Source of the DNA: Gryganskiella cystojenkinii
Lineage: Eukaryota; Mortierellomycota; Mortierellomycetes; Mortierellales; Mortierellaceae
Length of the DNA: 17,508 nucleotides
Direction of reading: 5' to 3'
NCBI GenBank assembly: GCA_015852425.1
Contig: JAAAIG010000803.1
Location: 1 to 17,508, forward strand
The position numbers and the translations under genes were made by a program. Each line of letters starts with the position of its first letter. Positions within the stretch are counted from its first letter, which is position 1. This document shows, one piece after another, positions 16,983 through 17,508 of this stretch. A model generated the notes under the pieces. The model did not search any database. It saw only the letters and a program-made list of their open reading frames with translations, and had not been told where the DNA came from.

Positions 16983-16988
16983 ATTAAA
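16983..16988 (+). terminator. Probable polyadenylation signal of the protease gene
   Basis: ATTAAA, 85 bases after the stop codon, is a common variant of the fungal poly(A) signal. The stretch in between is C/T-rich and non-coding. Confidence 0.5.
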
Positions 16989-17055
16989 CCCCAACCAATC
17001 TTTCCTTCGTCTCCTAGACTAGCACCTCCAAATCATGATAGGAACATCTACAGTT

Positions 17056-17508
17056 TCAATTTATGGAAAATAACCCACGAACAGTAAGCAGCATAGGCAA
17101 CAGTGCTTTCAACATACTGTGATCAGGCTCCACTTGAAGATCTCCTGGTTTTTGCAGCTGGTGCTGCTTAAGGGGTCTGAAAACGGTAATGGTGAATAAT
17201 TTTTTTCCTGCAAATTGAAACAGCTTTTCGATGTCCTGGGACCCCAGTGATCGCGCCCGACCACTTTTCTCAGACACGATTTTGCACTTTTTCTTTCGAA
17301 GTCGTGAAATCCCGAGTTCTTGTAGAGATCCTGTGGATTTGAAAGATTGAAACTGTCGCACGTGACATTCGCGCCACCAAAATCATATCCTGCGCCTAGA
17401 TGCACACACTCATTAACACAACGGATTCTTTGAGCCAACGGATCAACGCCAACTGTTCTCGACCAGGCACGGACTCGAACTTCGGGACCATGTCGACGAG
17501 GGCTTTTC
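17056..17508 (-). other. Unassigned open frames at the right edge
   Basis: Two overlapping minus-strand frames lie here. One ends at 17109 and stays open to the window edge (HLGAGYDFGGANVTCDSF). The other covers 17361-17056 (KKKCKIVSEKSGRARS and LKALLPMLLTVRGLF). Neither has an ATG start or a recognised domain. They may be the 3' part of a gene or an old element continuing to the right, or chance. Confidence 0.2.

Overview
The window looks like nuclear DNA of a fungus, most likely a Mortierella-type (Mortierellomycotina) species. Three things support this. A bacterial-style NRPS module sits behind a spliceosomal intron with GTAAGT donor, ACTAAC branch site and TAG acceptor. The broken F-box/leucine-rich-repeat gene has the C-terminal signature (VYNRLAALINLERLWLG ... 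HRIGIEEAQWM ... WPKLRRI) of the large F-box family in these fungi. A secreted sedolisin protease has a TATA box and a pyrimidine-rich 5' leader. The genus placement is inference from recalled family patterns; no search was run.

Layout. 1-790: three copies of one repeat in the order direct, inverted, direct, two of them forming a long hairpin. 920-1500 (-): remains of a membrane protein with a duplicated tail segment and a one-base frame break. 1875-3971 (+): an unbroken 698-residue cysteine-rich, type II membrane-like protein of no family I recognise. Its 3' end overlaps a small convergent ORF (3958-4143, -) for a hydrophobic plus coiled-coil microprotein. 4936-9013 (-): a one-module NRPS, C-A-T-TE, whose first coding exon is only the ATG. 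9131-10600: no convincing gene. 10611-10980: pyrimidine tract with repeated GTCCCT. 11378-13336 (-): F-box/LRR pseudogene broken by several frameshifts, with a possible second LRR remnant upstream at about 13640-14320. 14690-14885: purine tract carrying the same motif inverted (AGGGAC). 15120-16898 (+): intact secreted S53 protease (sedolisin, tripeptidyl-peptidase type). 17056-17508: open frames of unknown nature running off the right edge.

There is no sign of one co-regulated cluster. The NRPS has no tailoring, transport or regulator gene beside it. It lacks an upstream A-T pair, so it probably receives its donor from another NRPS in trans, or is a relic of a larger enzyme. The surroundings (foldback repeats, dead gene-family members, low-complexity tracts) look like a dispensable, rearranging part of the genome. 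The most interesting points are the ATG-only exon of the NRPS, the altered histidine motifs of its dual E/C-like condensation domain, and the orphan 698-residue membrane protein with its overlapping convergent microprotein.
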